DNA of 64,000 nt. Origin: Bacillus luti (GTDB lineage Bacteria > Bacillota > Bacilli > Bacillales > Bacillaceae_G). A model generated the notes under the pieces. It worked only from the letters and a program-made list of their open reading frames with translations, had not been told where the DNA came from and ran no database searches. Shown here in pieces: positions 36,324-45,538 of the stretch (position 1 is its first letter; each line of letters opens with the position of its first letter). The stretch lies in NCBI RefSeq assembly GCF_001884105.1, contig NZ_MACI01000094.1, forward strand, positions 83,816 to 147,815. Direction: 5' to 3'. The translations under genes and the position numbers were made by a program.

Positions 36324-37871
36324 GTGAGAAGTTTGAAAGAAATATTAAAACAACAGTATGCCATTATAGATATTGGATCCAATACAATGCGTTTAGTTAT
36401 TTATGAAAAGCAAAACGGGGGTTTTTATAAAGAGATAGAAAATACGAAAGTTGTTGCTCGGTTAAGGAATTACTTAGTCGACGGTGTGCTCATTGAAGAA
36501 GGAATAGAAGTATTGTTACAAACATTATTTCAATTTCAAGAAAGTACGCGATTCCATCAGTTGCATCATGTGCTTTGTGTTGCAACAGCAACAATTAGAC
36601 AGGCTGAGAATCAATATGAAATTAAAAAACTTGTTGAGGGACAAACAGACTTCACTCTTAGAGTGTTATCAGAATATGAAGAAGCACGTTACGGCTATTT
36701 AGCAGTTATGAATTCAACTTCATTCACTGAAGGAATTACAGTAGATATTGGTGGGGGGAGTACTGAAGTTACATATTTCCGAAACAGAGAGATTTTAGAG
36801 TACCATAGCTTTCCTTTTGGGGCACTGTCTTTAAAGCAACACTTTATTAAAGGGGATATTCCTACTGAAGATGAGCTAGAGAAGATTCAAACGTATTTAG
36901 AATATCAATTTCAGACATTACCGTGGTTAATCAATAAAAAATTGCCTCTTATTGCAATTGGCGGTAGTGCAAGAAATATGGTGAAAATCCATCAAAATTT
37001 AAGTTGTTACCCTATAGCAGGATTACATTTATACAAAATGAAGGAAGAAGATATTAAAAATGTAAAAGATGAATTGGAGAAACTATCGTTCGTAGAACTA
37101 CAAAAGTTGGAAGGTTTAGCAAAAGATAGAGCGGATACAATTGTACCAGCGGTCGAGGTATTCCATACACTTGTTAATGTTATAGAGGCACCAGCATTTG
37201 TATTAAGTAGAAAGGGATTAAGAGAAGGTGTTTTCTATGAAGAATTAACGAAAGATTTAGGGATTTCATACTATCCAAACGTAGTTGAAGAAAATTTACA
37301 TTTACTATCACATGAGTATGAGATGGATATGGAGTTTGTTATTCAACTCATTAAACATGGAAGAATGATTTGTCAACAGATTGAAGGAGTGGGTCTTATT
37401 TCTATGTCAGAAAAAGACAGGGAAGTATTCCATCAAGCAGCGAAAGTATTTAATATAGGAAAATACATAGACGATGAAGCGAGCCGTTTACATACGTTTT
37501 ATTTGTTAGCGAATAAAACGATTGACGGCATGATGCATAAAGATCGAGTGAGATTAGCGCTTATTGCATCTTATAAATCAAAAATGTTATTTAAACAACA
37601 TTTATCTCCATTTGAAGGTTGGTTTGATAAAAGTGAACAAAAAAAGATTCGTCTATTAGGAGCTGTTTTACAGTTTTCAGCTGCGTTAAATGTAAGACAA
37701 AGGTTGCTTGTTGATACGATATTTATAACAGAAAACAAAGAAGGACTAACATTTAGAATTTTATGTGAGGAATCGGCATTAGCAGAAAAAGTGCAAGCTG
37801 AAAAGCAAAAAAAGCAGCTAGAACGAGTGTTGAAAACGAACATTAATTTATTATTTGAAGTAAAACGTTAA
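36324..37871 (+). CDS. ppx: exopolyphosphatase
   Basis: A 515-residue Ppx/GppA phosphatase that removes terminal phosphate from polyphosphate (and possibly pppGpp). The ASKHA ATPase-like fold is shown by AIIDIGSNTMRLVIYE (phosphate 1 loop), EEARYGYLAVM and VDIGGGSTEVTYF (phosphate 2 loop); the C-terminal helical HD-like region has HEYEMDMEFVIQL. The start is uncertain: GTG 36324 or TTG 36333, both with weak SD. It lies 105 bases before ppk, giving a polyphosphate turnover pair. Confidence 0.9.
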   Translation: MRSLKEILKQQYAIIDIGSNTMRLVIYEKQNGGFYKEIENTKVVARLRNYLVDGVLIEEGIEVLLQTLFQFQESTRFHQLHHVLCVATATIRQAENQYEIKKLVEGQTDFTLRVLSEYEEARYGYLAVMNSTSFTEGITVDIGGGSTEVTYFRNREILEYHSFPFGALSLKQHFIKGDIPTEDELEKIQTYLEYQFQTLPWLINKKLPLIAIGGSARNMVKIHQNLSCYPIAGLHLYKMKEEDIKNVKDELEKLSFVELQKLEGLAKDRADTIVPAVEVFHTLVNVIEAPAFVLSRKGLREGVFYEELTKDLGISYYPNVVEENLHLLSHEYEMDMEFVIQLIKHGRMICQQIEGVGLISMSEKDREVFHQAAKVFNIGKYIDDEASRLHTFYLLANKTIDGMMHKDRVRLALIASYKSKMLFKQHLSPFEGWFDKSEQKKIRLLGAVLQFSAALNVRQRLLVDTIFITENKEGLTFRILCEESALAEKVQAEKQKKQLERVLKTNINLLFEVKR

Positions 37872-37976
37872 GTTGTACGGATGTCTTTACAAAAAATTTA
37901 CACTTTGTAATATTGTAATTTGCTAAAATGAAAGTAACTAAATTATAGTAAAAAAGTTTCAGGGGAAGTGAAGAGA

Positions 37977-40085
37977 ATGGAATTGCTAAAGGGGAATATA
38001 GTAAATTTAAATGATACAGCTTATTACAACAATCGTGAGTTAAGTTGGCTAGCATTTAATGAACGTGTATTACAAGAAGCGCAAGATGAAAATAATCCGC
38101 TCTTGGAAAGGTTAAAGTTTATTAGTATTTTCAGTTCGAATTTAGATGAATTTTTTATGGTACGCGTAGCAGGATTGAAAGATCAAGTGAGTGCGGGTTT
38201 TAATCAACCAGAAAATAAAGCAGGATTAACACCGAAAAAGCAGTTAAATAAAATTGCAATAAAAGCGCATGAACTAATGACTATTCAATATAACACGTTT
38301 AAAAATTATGTATTGCCAGCACTTGAATTAGAAGGAATCGAGCGTTTAACATTCCATGATTTGACGAAAGAGCAGAGAGAATTTATAGAAGAGTACTTTG
38401 ATGAGCAAATTTTCCCAGTGTTAACTCCTGTAGCTATCGATGCATATCGTCCATTTCCAATGTTACTAAACAAAAGTTTGAACTTAGCGACTATTTTATA
38501 TGATGAGAAGCAAGTGGAGGAAGAAAACCGTACGAAACTAGGGATTGTACAAGTACCTTCATTACTTGAACGCTTCATATTTTTACCGAGTGAAGGTCAA
38601 AAACATAAATTTATTTTATTAGAAGATGTCATTAGTGGTTTTACACATAAATTATTCACTGGGTATAAAGTGTCACCTGTTACTCGCTTCCGTATTACAC
38701 GAAATGCGGATTTAACAATTCATGAAGAAGGTGCACGCGATTTATTGAAAGTCATTGAAAAAGAATTGAAAAAGCGTAAATGGGGAGCTGCCGTTCGTTT
38801 AGAGGTTGGCAAAGAACATATTGATGAAAGAGTATTGGCGTTATTGTATGAGGTGTTGGAAGTAAGAGATGAAGATGTATACATGATGGATGGACCGTTA
38901 GATTTAACATGTTTATTCTCTTTATATAAAAAATTAGCACCTTTATATGAACATCTCGTTTATCCGGCTCTTATTCCGCAACCACCTCAAGATTTAGGTG
39001 ATGAAGAGGATGTATTTGAAAAAGCAATCGAGCATGATATTTTATTGCACCATCCTTTCGAATCGTTTCAGCCAGTTGTTGATTTTGTTCGTGATGCGGC
39101 AGAAGATGCCAATGTACTTGCAATCAAACAAACACTATATCGTGTAAGTGGTGATTCTCCAATTATTCAGGCGCTAAAGGTAGCGGCTGAAAAAGGAAAA
39201 CAAGTGACGGTGTTGGTCGAATTAAAGGCAAGGTTTGATGAAGAAAATAATGTTCATTGGGCAAAAGAATTGGAACAGGCAGGATGTCATGTTATTTACG
39301 GTGTAAGTCACCTGAAAACACATAGTAAAATTACGCTAGTTGTAAGAAGAAAAAACGGAAAAATCGAAAGGTTCGTACATCTTGGAACCGGAAATTATAA
39401 TGATGCAACAGCGAAGCTATATACTGATTTTGGCTATATTACATCACGAAAAGATTTTGGAGTCGATGCAACAAATTTCTTTAATTATTTGAGCGGTTAT
39501 ACAACGAAACCGCATTTTCATCATTTATCGGTTGCACCGTTTGATATAAGAGAGCAATTTATGGATTTAATAGATGAAGAAATTCGTTATCATAGGCAAT
39601 ATGGAAATGGCTATATTATTGCTAAGATGAATTCATTAACAGATAAACCATTAATAAAAAAAATGTATGAAGCATCACAAGCGGGAGTAAAGGTAGAGCT
39701 TATCGTTCGAGGAACATGTTGCCTACGGCCTGGTATTCCAAATGTAAGTGAAAATATTCGTGTAGTTAGTGTTGTGGGCAGATATTTAGAACATAGCCGT
39801 ATTTACTATTTCCATCATAATGGAGAGGAGAAAATATATTTATCTTCAGCTGATTGGATGACACGTAATATGGAGAAAAGAGTAGAAATATCCTTCCCAA
39901 TTTTAGATATTGAAATGAAAGCAAGAATTAAGGCGATTTTACAGCTTACTTTAGCTGATAATGTGAAAACGCGTGAACAAAATAAAGACGGTGATTACTA
40001 TTATATTATTAATAGTAGTACTGAAGAAATTGATAGCCAAGTGAAGTTGTTTAAGATGGCATATCAAAATACAGACGCTGAATAA
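37977..40085 (+). CDS. ppk: polyphosphate kinase 1
   Basis: A 702-residue Ppk1 that reversibly makes polyphosphate from ATP. Four domains are visible: N-terminal NRELSWLAFNERVL, the head region, and two phospholipase-D-like catalytic domains with the autophosphorylated His in LKTHSKITLV (also VHLGTGNYND) and the second His in YLEHSRIYYF. ATG 37977 has SD AGGGGAAG; the GTG three codons upstream is too close to it. It pairs with ppx, so the locus controls the polyphosphate level; a Pho-type signal was not seen. Confidence 0.95.
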   Translation: MELLKGNIVNLNDTAYYNNRELSWLAFNERVLQEAQDENNPLLERLKFISIFSSNLDEFFMVRVAGLKDQVSAGFNQPENKAGLTPKKQLNKIAIKAHELMTIQYNTFKNYVLPALELEGIERLTFHDLTKEQREFIEEYFDEQIFPVLTPVAIDAYRPFPMLLNKSLNLATILYDEKQVEEENRTKLGIVQVPSLLERFIFLPSEGQKHKFILLEDVISGFTHKLFTGYKVSPVTRFRITRNADLTIHEEGARDLLKVIEKELKKRKWGAAVRLEVGKEHIDERVLALLYEVLEVRDEDVYMMDGPLDLTCLFSLYKKLAPLYEHLVYPALIPQPPQDLGDEEDVFEKAIEHDILLHHPFESFQPVVDFVRDAAEDANVLAIKQTLYRVSGDSPIIQALKVAAEKGKQVTVLVELKARFDEENNVHWAKELEQAGCHVIYGVSHLKTHSKITLVVRRKNGKIERFVHLGTGNYNDATAKLYTDFGYITSRKDFGVDATNFFNYLSGYTTKPHFHHLSVAPFDIREQFMDLIDEEIRYHRQYGNGYIIAKMNSLTDKPLIKKMYEASQAGVKVELIVRGTCCLRPGIPNVSENIRVVSVVGRYLEHSRIYYFHHNGEEKIYLSSADWMTRNMEKRVEISFPILDIEMKARIKAILQLTLADNVKTREQNKDGDYYYIINSSTEEIDSQVKLFKMAYQNTDAE

Positions 40086-40086
40086 T

Positions 40087-40136
40087 GAGAACAAATGAAA
40101 AAACCTCTTGTAAAAGAGGTTTTTTCATTTGTTCTC
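40087..40136. terminator. intrinsic terminator with 23-bp stem
   Basis: The perfect 23-bp inverted repeat (arms 40087-40109 and 40114-40136, loop GTAA) after ppk has internal A6/T6 blocks and can terminate in both directions. Confidence 0.92.
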
Positions 40137-40251
40137 TACTTATTATACGTTCTCAAAATAGAAGAATGAGTAGAGAGAATAGTTTTTATTGTAAGCATGT
40201 AAATGGATTGGCTAAGAGAGAAAATACCATTGGTAGAATTGTTGCAGTACA

Positions 40252-40479
40252 TTAATAATAGTATGGTGATTGACAAGGTCCACCGTAACAAGGATAAGGT
40301 GCTGGTGGTGGGTAAGGTGGTGGATAATACGGTCTAGGGCCGAAAGCCAATGCGCCGCCGAGCAATCCACCAGCAATTCCAGCTAGAAAGGGGACGCCAA
40401 AAAACGGAAAGAAGCGTGAGTCGCCTACTGGGCCAATAGGTGCTGAACGGACTGGGATTGGCTGATAATATGGATACAT
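40252..40479 (-). CDS. Pro/Tyr/Gly-rich small protein, probable spore-coat or surface protein
   Basis: A 75-residue low-complexity protein. After MYPYYQPIPVRS comes a hydrophobic Gly-rich helix (FGVPFLAGIAGGLLGGALAFG), then a proline/tyrosine tail with PYYPPPYPPPAPYP and two Cys. Such compositions are common in Bacillus spore-coat and exosporium proteins, but no named family is clear. The frame is open upstream, but ATG 40479 has a perfect SD (AAAGGAGG). Confidence 0.75.
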   Translation of the reverse strand: MYPYYQPIPVRSAPIGPVGDSRFFPFFGVPFLAGIAGGLLGGALAFGPRPYYPPPYPPPAPYPCYGGPCQSPYYY

Positions 40480-40576
40480 GAACAAACCTCCTTTATTGGA
40501 CTCACTTTTATCATATGGTAAACGAAACATGGATGAGCGCGTACAAGAAAGGATATGTAAGAAAATAGGCGAATTG

Positions 40577-41434
40577 TTACGAATGTTGTAGTGTGAAGAT
40601 CGTAATTTCAGGTTTTGACATAAATCTAAATGGAACACGAGTTCTCCCTAAGCCGCGATTGACATAGAGAGTTAAATCTTGAATTGCATAGAAACCTTCA
40701 ATATGGTGTTCTGCAAGCGCCGGGGTAATAATAGCGCCTAGAAAAGGAATTTGTACTTGTCCACCATGACTATGACCAGACAGTTGTAAGTTGATTGGAT
40801 ATGTTGCGATTTGCGGCGCGATATCGGGTTCATGAACAAGAACAATATTATAAATATTTTGCCGAGCATGCTGCAAAGTTTCCGCTATTTTTGGTTTACC
40901 CAGTAGTATATCATCAAGCCCCAAAATAGAAATTTCACTATTATCAAGTAAACGAATTCGTTTTTCTTTATTTTGCAATAGTTCAAATCCAGATTCACGC
41001 ATGATGTGATCGTAGTACTCAGTTCCATATCCACCGTGATCGTGATTTCCATAAATAGCAAATTTACCGAAAGGGGCTTTTATATTTTTTAAAAGGGCTG
41101 CAACGAAAGGAGTATCAGTATACGTTTGATAATTATCAATGAGATCACCAGTAAAAAGGACAATATCTGGATTTTCAGCATTAATTTTAGAAACGATTTG
41201 AGATAAATGTTGGAGAGAGAAATAGTATCCGAGATGTAAATCGCTAAATTGAAGAATTTTCATGCCATGAAAACTTTTTGGTATGAGCTGTGATGTAAGT
41301 GTGTGCCGTGTGAAAGAGAGCCAGTGGGGCTCTATATATTTAGCATAATAGTATCCGATACTAGCGCTTATAAATGAATATAGACAAGTGCGTATTCCGG
41401 TTTTTAAAAAATTTCTTCTTGTAATTGGCTTCAT
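40577..41434 (-). CDS. ykuE: Tat-exported metallophosphoesterase
   Basis: A 285-residue phosphoesterase. The twin-arginine signal TRRNFLKTGIR (about 5-15) precedes a hydrophobic helix. The calcineurin-type metal site is shown by FSDLHLG, FTGDLIDN, GNHDHGG, and LSGHSHGGQ. It matches YkuE, a known substrate of the TatAyCy export system in B. subtilis that stays in the cell wall. The SD before ATG is weak. It is divergent from fadH, as in the B. subtilis yku region. Confidence 0.92.
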   Translation of the reverse strand: MKPITRRNFLKTGIRTCLYSFISASIGYYYAKYIEPHWLSFTRHTLTSQLIPKSFHGMKILQFSDLHLGYYFSLQHLSQIVSKINAENPDIVLFTGDLIDNYQTYTDTPFVAALLKNIKAPFGKFAIYGNHDHGGYGTEYYDHIMRESGFELLQNKEKRIRLLDNSEISILGLDDILLGKPKIAETLQHARQNIYNIVLVHEPDIAPQIATYPINLQLSGHSHGGQVQIPFLGAIITPALAEHHIEGFYAIQDLTLYVNRGLGRTRVPFRFMSKPEITIFTLQHS

Positions 41435-41679
41435 AAAAATATGAGTACACCTATTTGACTTATATTCTGTGTTTTCGTTTCGTATACAGGCTACTCAAAT
41501 CTCCTTTCAGTTTTTTAAAAATATATTTTATCTAATAAAAAAGTAGTATAGATTACGGAAAAAAATGAATGAAAAGAAACCTCTTTACGTTAAAATATCA
41601 GAAAACTTTAAAAATATAAAGATTTCTATCAAATAAAGTGATAAAATGAATGTGTATTCATTTTTGGGAGGGGATGTAT

Positions 41680-42444
41680 GTGAAAGAAAAGGTAGTTATT
41701 ATAACAGGTGGATCTAGTGGAATGGGAAAAGGAATGGCAACTCGTTTTGCAAAAGAAGGGGCACGAGTTGTTATTACAGGGCGTACAAAGGAAAAATTAG
41801 AGGAAACAAAGTTAGAAATTGAACAGTTTCCGGGGCAAGTATTACCTGTGCAAATGGATGTGAGAAATATTGATGACATTCAGAAAATGATTGAACATAT
41901 TGATGAGAAGTTTGGTCGAATTGACATTTTAATAAATAATGCAGCTGGAAACTTTATTTGTCCAGCAGAAGATCTATCTGTGAATGGCTGGAATGCGGTC
42001 ATTAATATTGTGTTAAATGGCACATTTTATTGTAGTCAATCTGTCGGGAAGTATTGGATTGAGAAAGGCATAAAAGGCAATATCATTAATATGGTAGCAA
42101 CATATGCATGGGATGCAGGTCCAGGAGTTATTCATTCAGCTGCAGCGAAGGCTGGCGTATTAGCAATGACGAAAACACTTGCGGTCGAGTGGGGACGTAA
42201 ATATGGAATACGAGTTAATGCTATCGCGCCAGGACCGATTGAGCGTACGGGCGGTGCCGATAAATTATGGATTTCAGAAGAAATGGCTAAGCGAACACTA
42301 CAAAGTGTTCCACTTGGAAGACTAGGTACGCCAGAAGAGATTGCAGGTCTAGCTTATTATTTATGTTCAGATGAAGCTGCGTACATAAATGGTACTTGTA
42401 TGACAATGGATGGAGGACAACACTTGCATCAATATCCATTTTAA
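41680..42444 (+). CDS. fadH: 2,4-dienoyl-CoA reductase (SDR)
   Basis: A 254-residue NADPH-dependent SDR for beta-oxidation of unsaturated fatty acids. The cofactor loop is TGGSSGMGKG; the SDR residues and the dienoyl-CoA reductase patterns NNAAGNFICPAEDLS, NGTFYCSQS, PGVIHSAAAKAGV and NAIAPGPIERTGG agree closely with B. subtilis FadH (YkuF). I start at GTG 41680 (SD GGGAGGGG, 6-base gap), which gives the length of the B. subtilis protein; an ATG six bases upstream abuts the SD. Confidence 0.94.
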   Translation: MKEKVVIITGGSSGMGKGMATRFAKEGARVVITGRTKEKLEETKLEIEQFPGQVLPVQMDVRNIDDIQKMIEHIDEKFGRIDILINNAAGNFICPAEDLSVNGWNAVINIVLNGTFYCSQSVGKYWIEKGIKGNIINMVATYAWDAGPGVIHSAAAKAGVLAMTKTLAVEWGRKYGIRVNAIAPGPIERTGGADKLWISEEMAKRTLQSVPLGRLGTPEEIAGLAYYLCSDEAAYINGTCMTMDGGQHLHQYPF

Positions 42445-42457
42445 AAGGGATGACTAA

Positions 42458-42483
42458 ATGAATGTTTGATTCATCTTTTTGTA
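42458..42483 (+). terminator. intrinsic terminator of fadH
   Basis: ATGAAT-GTTTG-ATTCAT with CTTTTTG following, 15 bases after the fadH stop. Confidence 0.6.
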
Positions 42484-42522
42484 TTTAAATGTGACAAAAA
42501 TGTGACATGTGAAAGAAAGGTG

Positions 42523-42551
42523 TTTACAAGAGGTCATATATACGGTATATT
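42523..42551 (+). promoter_or_regulatory. sigma-A promoter of the candidate sRNA
   Basis: TTTACA (42523-42528), a 17-base spacer and TATATT (42546-42551) form a good promoter that ends inside an inverted repeat (AAGAGGTC/GACCTCTT, arms 42528-42535 and 42555-42562). Two exact TGTGACA copies (42490, 42501) and TGTGAAA (42508) stand just before the -35, like direct-repeat sites for a response regulator. Confidence 0.6.
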
Positions 42552-42555
42552 TAAG

Positions 42556-42650
42556 ACCTCTTTTTTCTTCATAGTAGAATTGCTAATTCCCCTTAGCATT
42601 TTACCCCTCTAATCCCTTCAGGAAAACTGAAGGGATTTTTTATTATTTTT
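42556..42650 (+). ncRNA. candidate C-rich small regulatory RNA
   Basis: From the predicted start (about 42556-42560) the transcript would be about 90 nt. It contains CUUUUUUCUU, a small hairpin GCUAA-UUCCCC-UUAGC, the single-stranded UACCCCUCU, and a perfect 11-bp terminator stem (AATCCCTTCAG, GAAAA loop) with a long U-run. Several C-rich runs complementary to SD sequences are the hallmark of Gram-positive trans-acting sRNAs such as FsrA, RoxS or RsaE. It could instead be an attenuated leader of ykuI, which begins 50 bases later and has its own TATAAT (42666-42671). Confidence 0.55.
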
Positions 42651-42699
42651 CCGTAAATATCGTGTTATAATTTTTGAAAAGTAAAGGGAGGGAAGCACG

Positions 42700-43917
42700 T
42701 TGATAGATGCATTAGATGTAATGAGTAACTTGGATAAAGTCCTTCCTTATTATCAAGCTATTTTTAGTGCTGATGAGCATACAGTAATTGGATATGAAGT
42801 AGTAGGACGTATTCAAACAGAAGAGGGTATACAAAGTTTAGCGTCTTTCTTTCATGATGATTCTATTCCAGGCGAGTTTCAGCTGGAAGCAGATAATATC
42901 ATAGTAGAGAAAGCTTTGGATCGTTATTTGGAAAGCGATCAACAATTATTATTATTTATACATCGGAATGCTAACGTATTAATGAATGATGAGGATGAAA
43001 GTTTACTTCAACTTTTATTAATGTATGAAAAGCAAGGTTTAAATTTGAAACGCATTGTTTTAGAGATTACAGAACATGAATGTAAAGAAGATATAGAGCA
43101 ATTTAATCATTTGCTTATGTATTATCGTACATATGGTATTCAAATTTCGATAAATAAGGTCGGAACGGGTACAAGTAATTTAGAACGGATTAGCGTATTA
43201 GCACCGGATATTTTAAAAGTAGATTTAACAAACTTGAGGCAAACTGCACTTTTACAATCTTATCAAGATATTTTATATTCTTTATCATTACTCGCTAGAA
43301 GAATTGGTGCGACATTGTTATATGAAGAAATAGATGCTTTTTATCAATTACAATATGCTTGGAAAAACGGAGGTAGATATTACCAAGGTGATTATTTGAA
43401 AGAATGTTTACCTGATTTTATTGAAACGAATGTTTTAAAAGAGCGACTTGGTAATGAATGCCATCAGTTTATTCAACATGAGAAGAAGAAGCTGCAAAAA
43501 ATTTATAATTTAACAGAGATGTTACGTGATCGAATTGGTGATGTTCTATCTAAACAAAAAAAGAATGAAGATATAAATGATTGGTTATTACAATTTAGCC
43601 AAAGCGTGTCACAGTGTAGTTTCCGTATATTTATTTGTAATGAAGATGGTTTTCAACAATCAGGTAATGTGATGAAAAAAGATGGAGAATGGATTGTGAT
43701 GCCAGAGTATTACATGAAGAACTGGAGTTGGCGCCCGTATTTTCTAGAGAATATTATGAAAATGCGTTTTGAGAATAAGGCAAGGCTCTCGGATTTATAT
43801 GCCGATATCGAAACCGGTGAAATGGTACGAACATTCTCATTCCCAATTGATGATGAAAACTTTTTATTTATAGATTTATCGTATGAATATTTATATGAAG
43901 AGGATGTTTTGTTTTAA
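42700..43917 (+). CDS. ykuI: degenerate EAL-domain protein YkuI
   Basis: A 405-residue cytoplasmic protein: an EAL domain (about 15-255) followed by a PAS/Cache-like C-terminal domain (about 260-405). The EAL signature reads GYEVVGR, the LEITEH strand is kept, but the usual DDFGxG loop is INKVGTG, so metal binding and c-di-GMP hydrolysis are doubtful. In B. subtilis YkuI binds c-di-GMP without clear hydrolysis. The start is TTG 42700 with SD AAGGGAGGG. It agrees with the yku synteny. Confidence 0.9.
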   Translation: MIDALDVMSNLDKVLPYYQAIFSADEHTVIGYEVVGRIQTEEGIQSLASFFHDDSIPGEFQLEADNIIVEKALDRYLESDQQLLLFIHRNANVLMNDEDESLLQLLLMYEKQGLNLKRIVLEITEHECKEDIEQFNHLLMYYRTYGIQISINKVGTGTSNLERISVLAPDILKVDLTNLRQTALLQSYQDILYSLSLLARRIGATLLYEEIDAFYQLQYAWKNGGRYYQGDYLKECLPDFIETNVLKERLGNECHQFIQHEKKKLQKIYNLTEMLRDRIGDVLSKQKKNEDINDWLLQFSQSVSQCSFRIFICNEDGFQQSGNVMKKDGEWIVMPEYYMKNWSWRPYFLENIMKMRFENKARLSDLYADIETGEMVRTFSFPIDDENFLFIDLSYEYLYEEDVLF

Positions 43918-44100
43918 TGCACGAAGAAATTCGTGCATTTTTTTGTTTGTTTTTATCAGAAATTGGTAATAGTGAAAATGGTGATGAAAATGCTGTCTAT
44001 CGTTGTAAAGATTTTACGAACGAAACCATCCCTTTCTTTGCATAATCATTGTTACAATGAATACTACAAAGACAAGTTTTTTTAAAAGGAAGGTGAAAAA

Positions 44101-44589
44101 ATGAGGAAATATGGAATATGGTTTGTTCTATTTGTATGTGTTGCTTTTCTAGTTGGTTATAGTGTGACAACCGTATTAGGAAAAGAGGAGTTGAAAGTTG
44201 ATCGGAAAGAAGTGTTTACGACGATACAAAAAGGTTATGAGACCCAATTTTCAATTCGTGGGAAGCATTTGCCTGTGAACAAGATGATAGAGACATTATC
44301 ACCGTATTTTACAGATAATTTCCTTCAAGTATTTACAGATGAAAATAGTAGAAGTGAAAAGCAAAGTGGCGAATATTTACTTCCAGCAAAAGAAGCGCCG
44401 TTTTCTTTTAATTCAGAAACGAAAATGTCATATGATGAAGAACACAAAAATTTATACGTATATGAGCGGGCGAAAAGTGGTCAATACCAAATCGTAACAT
44501 TGCAAAGAGATCAAGGGAAATGGAAACTAGCAGGATATCATGAAAGTCAGGAACTTTTAACTGAAATAAAAAGGCTACAGCAATTATAA
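44101..44589 (+). CDS. secreted/membrane-anchored DUF3993-like protein
   Basis: A 162-residue protein with an N-terminal signal or anchor helix (6-25) and an extracytoplasmic domain with PYFTDNFLQVFTDEN, YLLPAKEAPFSFN and the closing QGKWKLAGY. The pattern resembles DUF3993 proteins of Bacillus, and it occupies the place of ykuH-type genes near ykuI; the family call is tentative. SD AAGGAAGG precedes ATG. Confidence 0.72.
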   Translation: MRKYGIWFVLFVCVAFLVGYSVTTVLGKEELKVDRKEVFTTIQKGYETQFSIRGKHLPVNKMIETLSPYFTDNFLQVFTDENSRSEKQSGEYLLPAKEAPFSFNSETKMSYDEEHKNLYVYERAKSGQYQIVTLQRDQGKWKLAGYHESQELLTEIKRLQQL

Positions 44590-44590
44590 A

Positions 44591-44622
44591 AATAGGAATA
44601 GGTATTTACCTATTCCTATTCT
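44591..44622. terminator. bidirectional intrinsic terminator
   Basis: A 14-bp inverted repeat (AATAGGAATAGGTA with its complement) lies between convergent genes. Confidence 0.8.
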
Positions 44623-44852
44623 ATATTGAGTAGCTGTTGTAATTTTTCGATTTGAAACCCTGCAACAACTTCCCCGTCAATTACAACTGTTGGAGTTGAA
44701 TAGGAGTCATAGTCGTATAAAAGGCGGTCGCGAGCAGCAGCGTCTTTTTTTACGTTGAATTCTTCATATGCAACGTTGTTATGCTTTAAAAATTCTTTCA
44801 CAATGACACATGGCGGACAATCAGGTTGTGTGTAAACCTCAATTTTTTTCAT
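44616..44852 (-). CDS. glutaredoxin family protein
   Basis: A 78-residue thioredoxin-fold protein with the redox motif CPPC at 12-15 (YTQPDCPPCVIVKEFL), the cis-proline in STPTVVIDG and GFQIEKLQQLL at the end. Probably a small NrdH/glutaredoxin-like disulfide reductase. SD AGGAGG precedes ATG. Convergent with the DUF3993-like gene. Confidence 0.9.
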   Translation of the reverse strand: MKKIEVYTQPDCPPCVIVKEFLKHNNVAYEEFNVKKDAAARDRLLYDYDSYSTPTVVIDGEVVAGFQIEKLQQLLNIE

Positions 44853-45085
44853 TGTAATTCCTCCTTTTTTCTGTTTTTTATTATATTCTTCCAGTATAAA
44901 AATCGCAATAAAGAAGGGAAAATATGTTCTTTCTGTTTTTTCCTTCGAATTTCGACAAATTTTTAGTTGAGTTTCTGGCCAATAACCTTTATCCTAGAGT
45001 GTGGAACATTTTTTCTGTTATGACGGATAGAATGAGTATAGCTGTAAAACCTATTGGTAGGAAGATCAGAGAAAGGAGAGATTTC

Positions 45086-45322
45086 ATGTCTCTACTCCAA
45101 GGAATTTTAACTCGACTTGTTAGTCTACAAGAACAAGCTGAAAGCGGTGAAGTAGCACAACGCTATTTTGAAGTGAACGGTGAGCGCAAATGTAGCGTGA
45201 AATTTTTCGATAAAAGTGAAATGTATGAGTTAGAAGTGTATCAACAAGGTGAAAAACCTCAAGTGTATCAATTCGATAATATCGACATGGTTGCAATTGA
45301 GATTTACGATATCATTTCTTGA
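45086..45322 (+). CDS. ykuJ: YkuJ family protein
   Basis: A 78-residue soluble protein, MSLLQGILTRLVSLQEQAES and CSVKFFDKSEMYELEVYQQ, matching the conserved YkuJ family (structure known, function not). A long frame runs open upstream, but ATG 45086 with SD AAAGGAG begins the conserved sequence. In B. subtilis ykuJ lies in the same order with ykuK, abbA and ykuL. Confidence 0.92.
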   Translation: MSLLQGILTRLVSLQEQAESGEVAQRYFEVNGERKCSVKFFDKSEMYELEVYQQGEKPQVYQFDNIDMVAIEIYDIIS

Positions 45323-45330
45323 TACATATA

Positions 45331-45364
45331 AAAAAGGTACTGCCATAAGGCAGTACCTTTTTTA
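45331..45364 (+). terminator. intrinsic terminator of ykuJ
   Basis: A 14-bp stem (AAAAAGGTACTGCC with its complement, loop ATAA) and a T-run. Confidence 0.9.
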
Positions 45365-45538
45365 GTTCTAATACTTTCCGGCATATATGTATAGGAATTT
45401 TTCATTTATCCTACAATGGTAATAAAGTGAAAATTTAATTGGTGGGGGTGTTTATTATCCGCTCATTATTAAGCTACACAAATCAGGAGTCCTACCACCC
45501 ACAAATAGCTTGATAAAAATAATTAGGAGGTGTGTTAT

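Noticed and set aside
42528-42562. Terminator made of AAGAGGTC/GACCTCTT followed by T6
   Set aside because: It coincides exactly with a good promoter spacer and start region, has a 19-base loop and no gene upstream needing it after the fadH terminator; read better as operator/start of the sRNA, though a terminator cannot be excluded.
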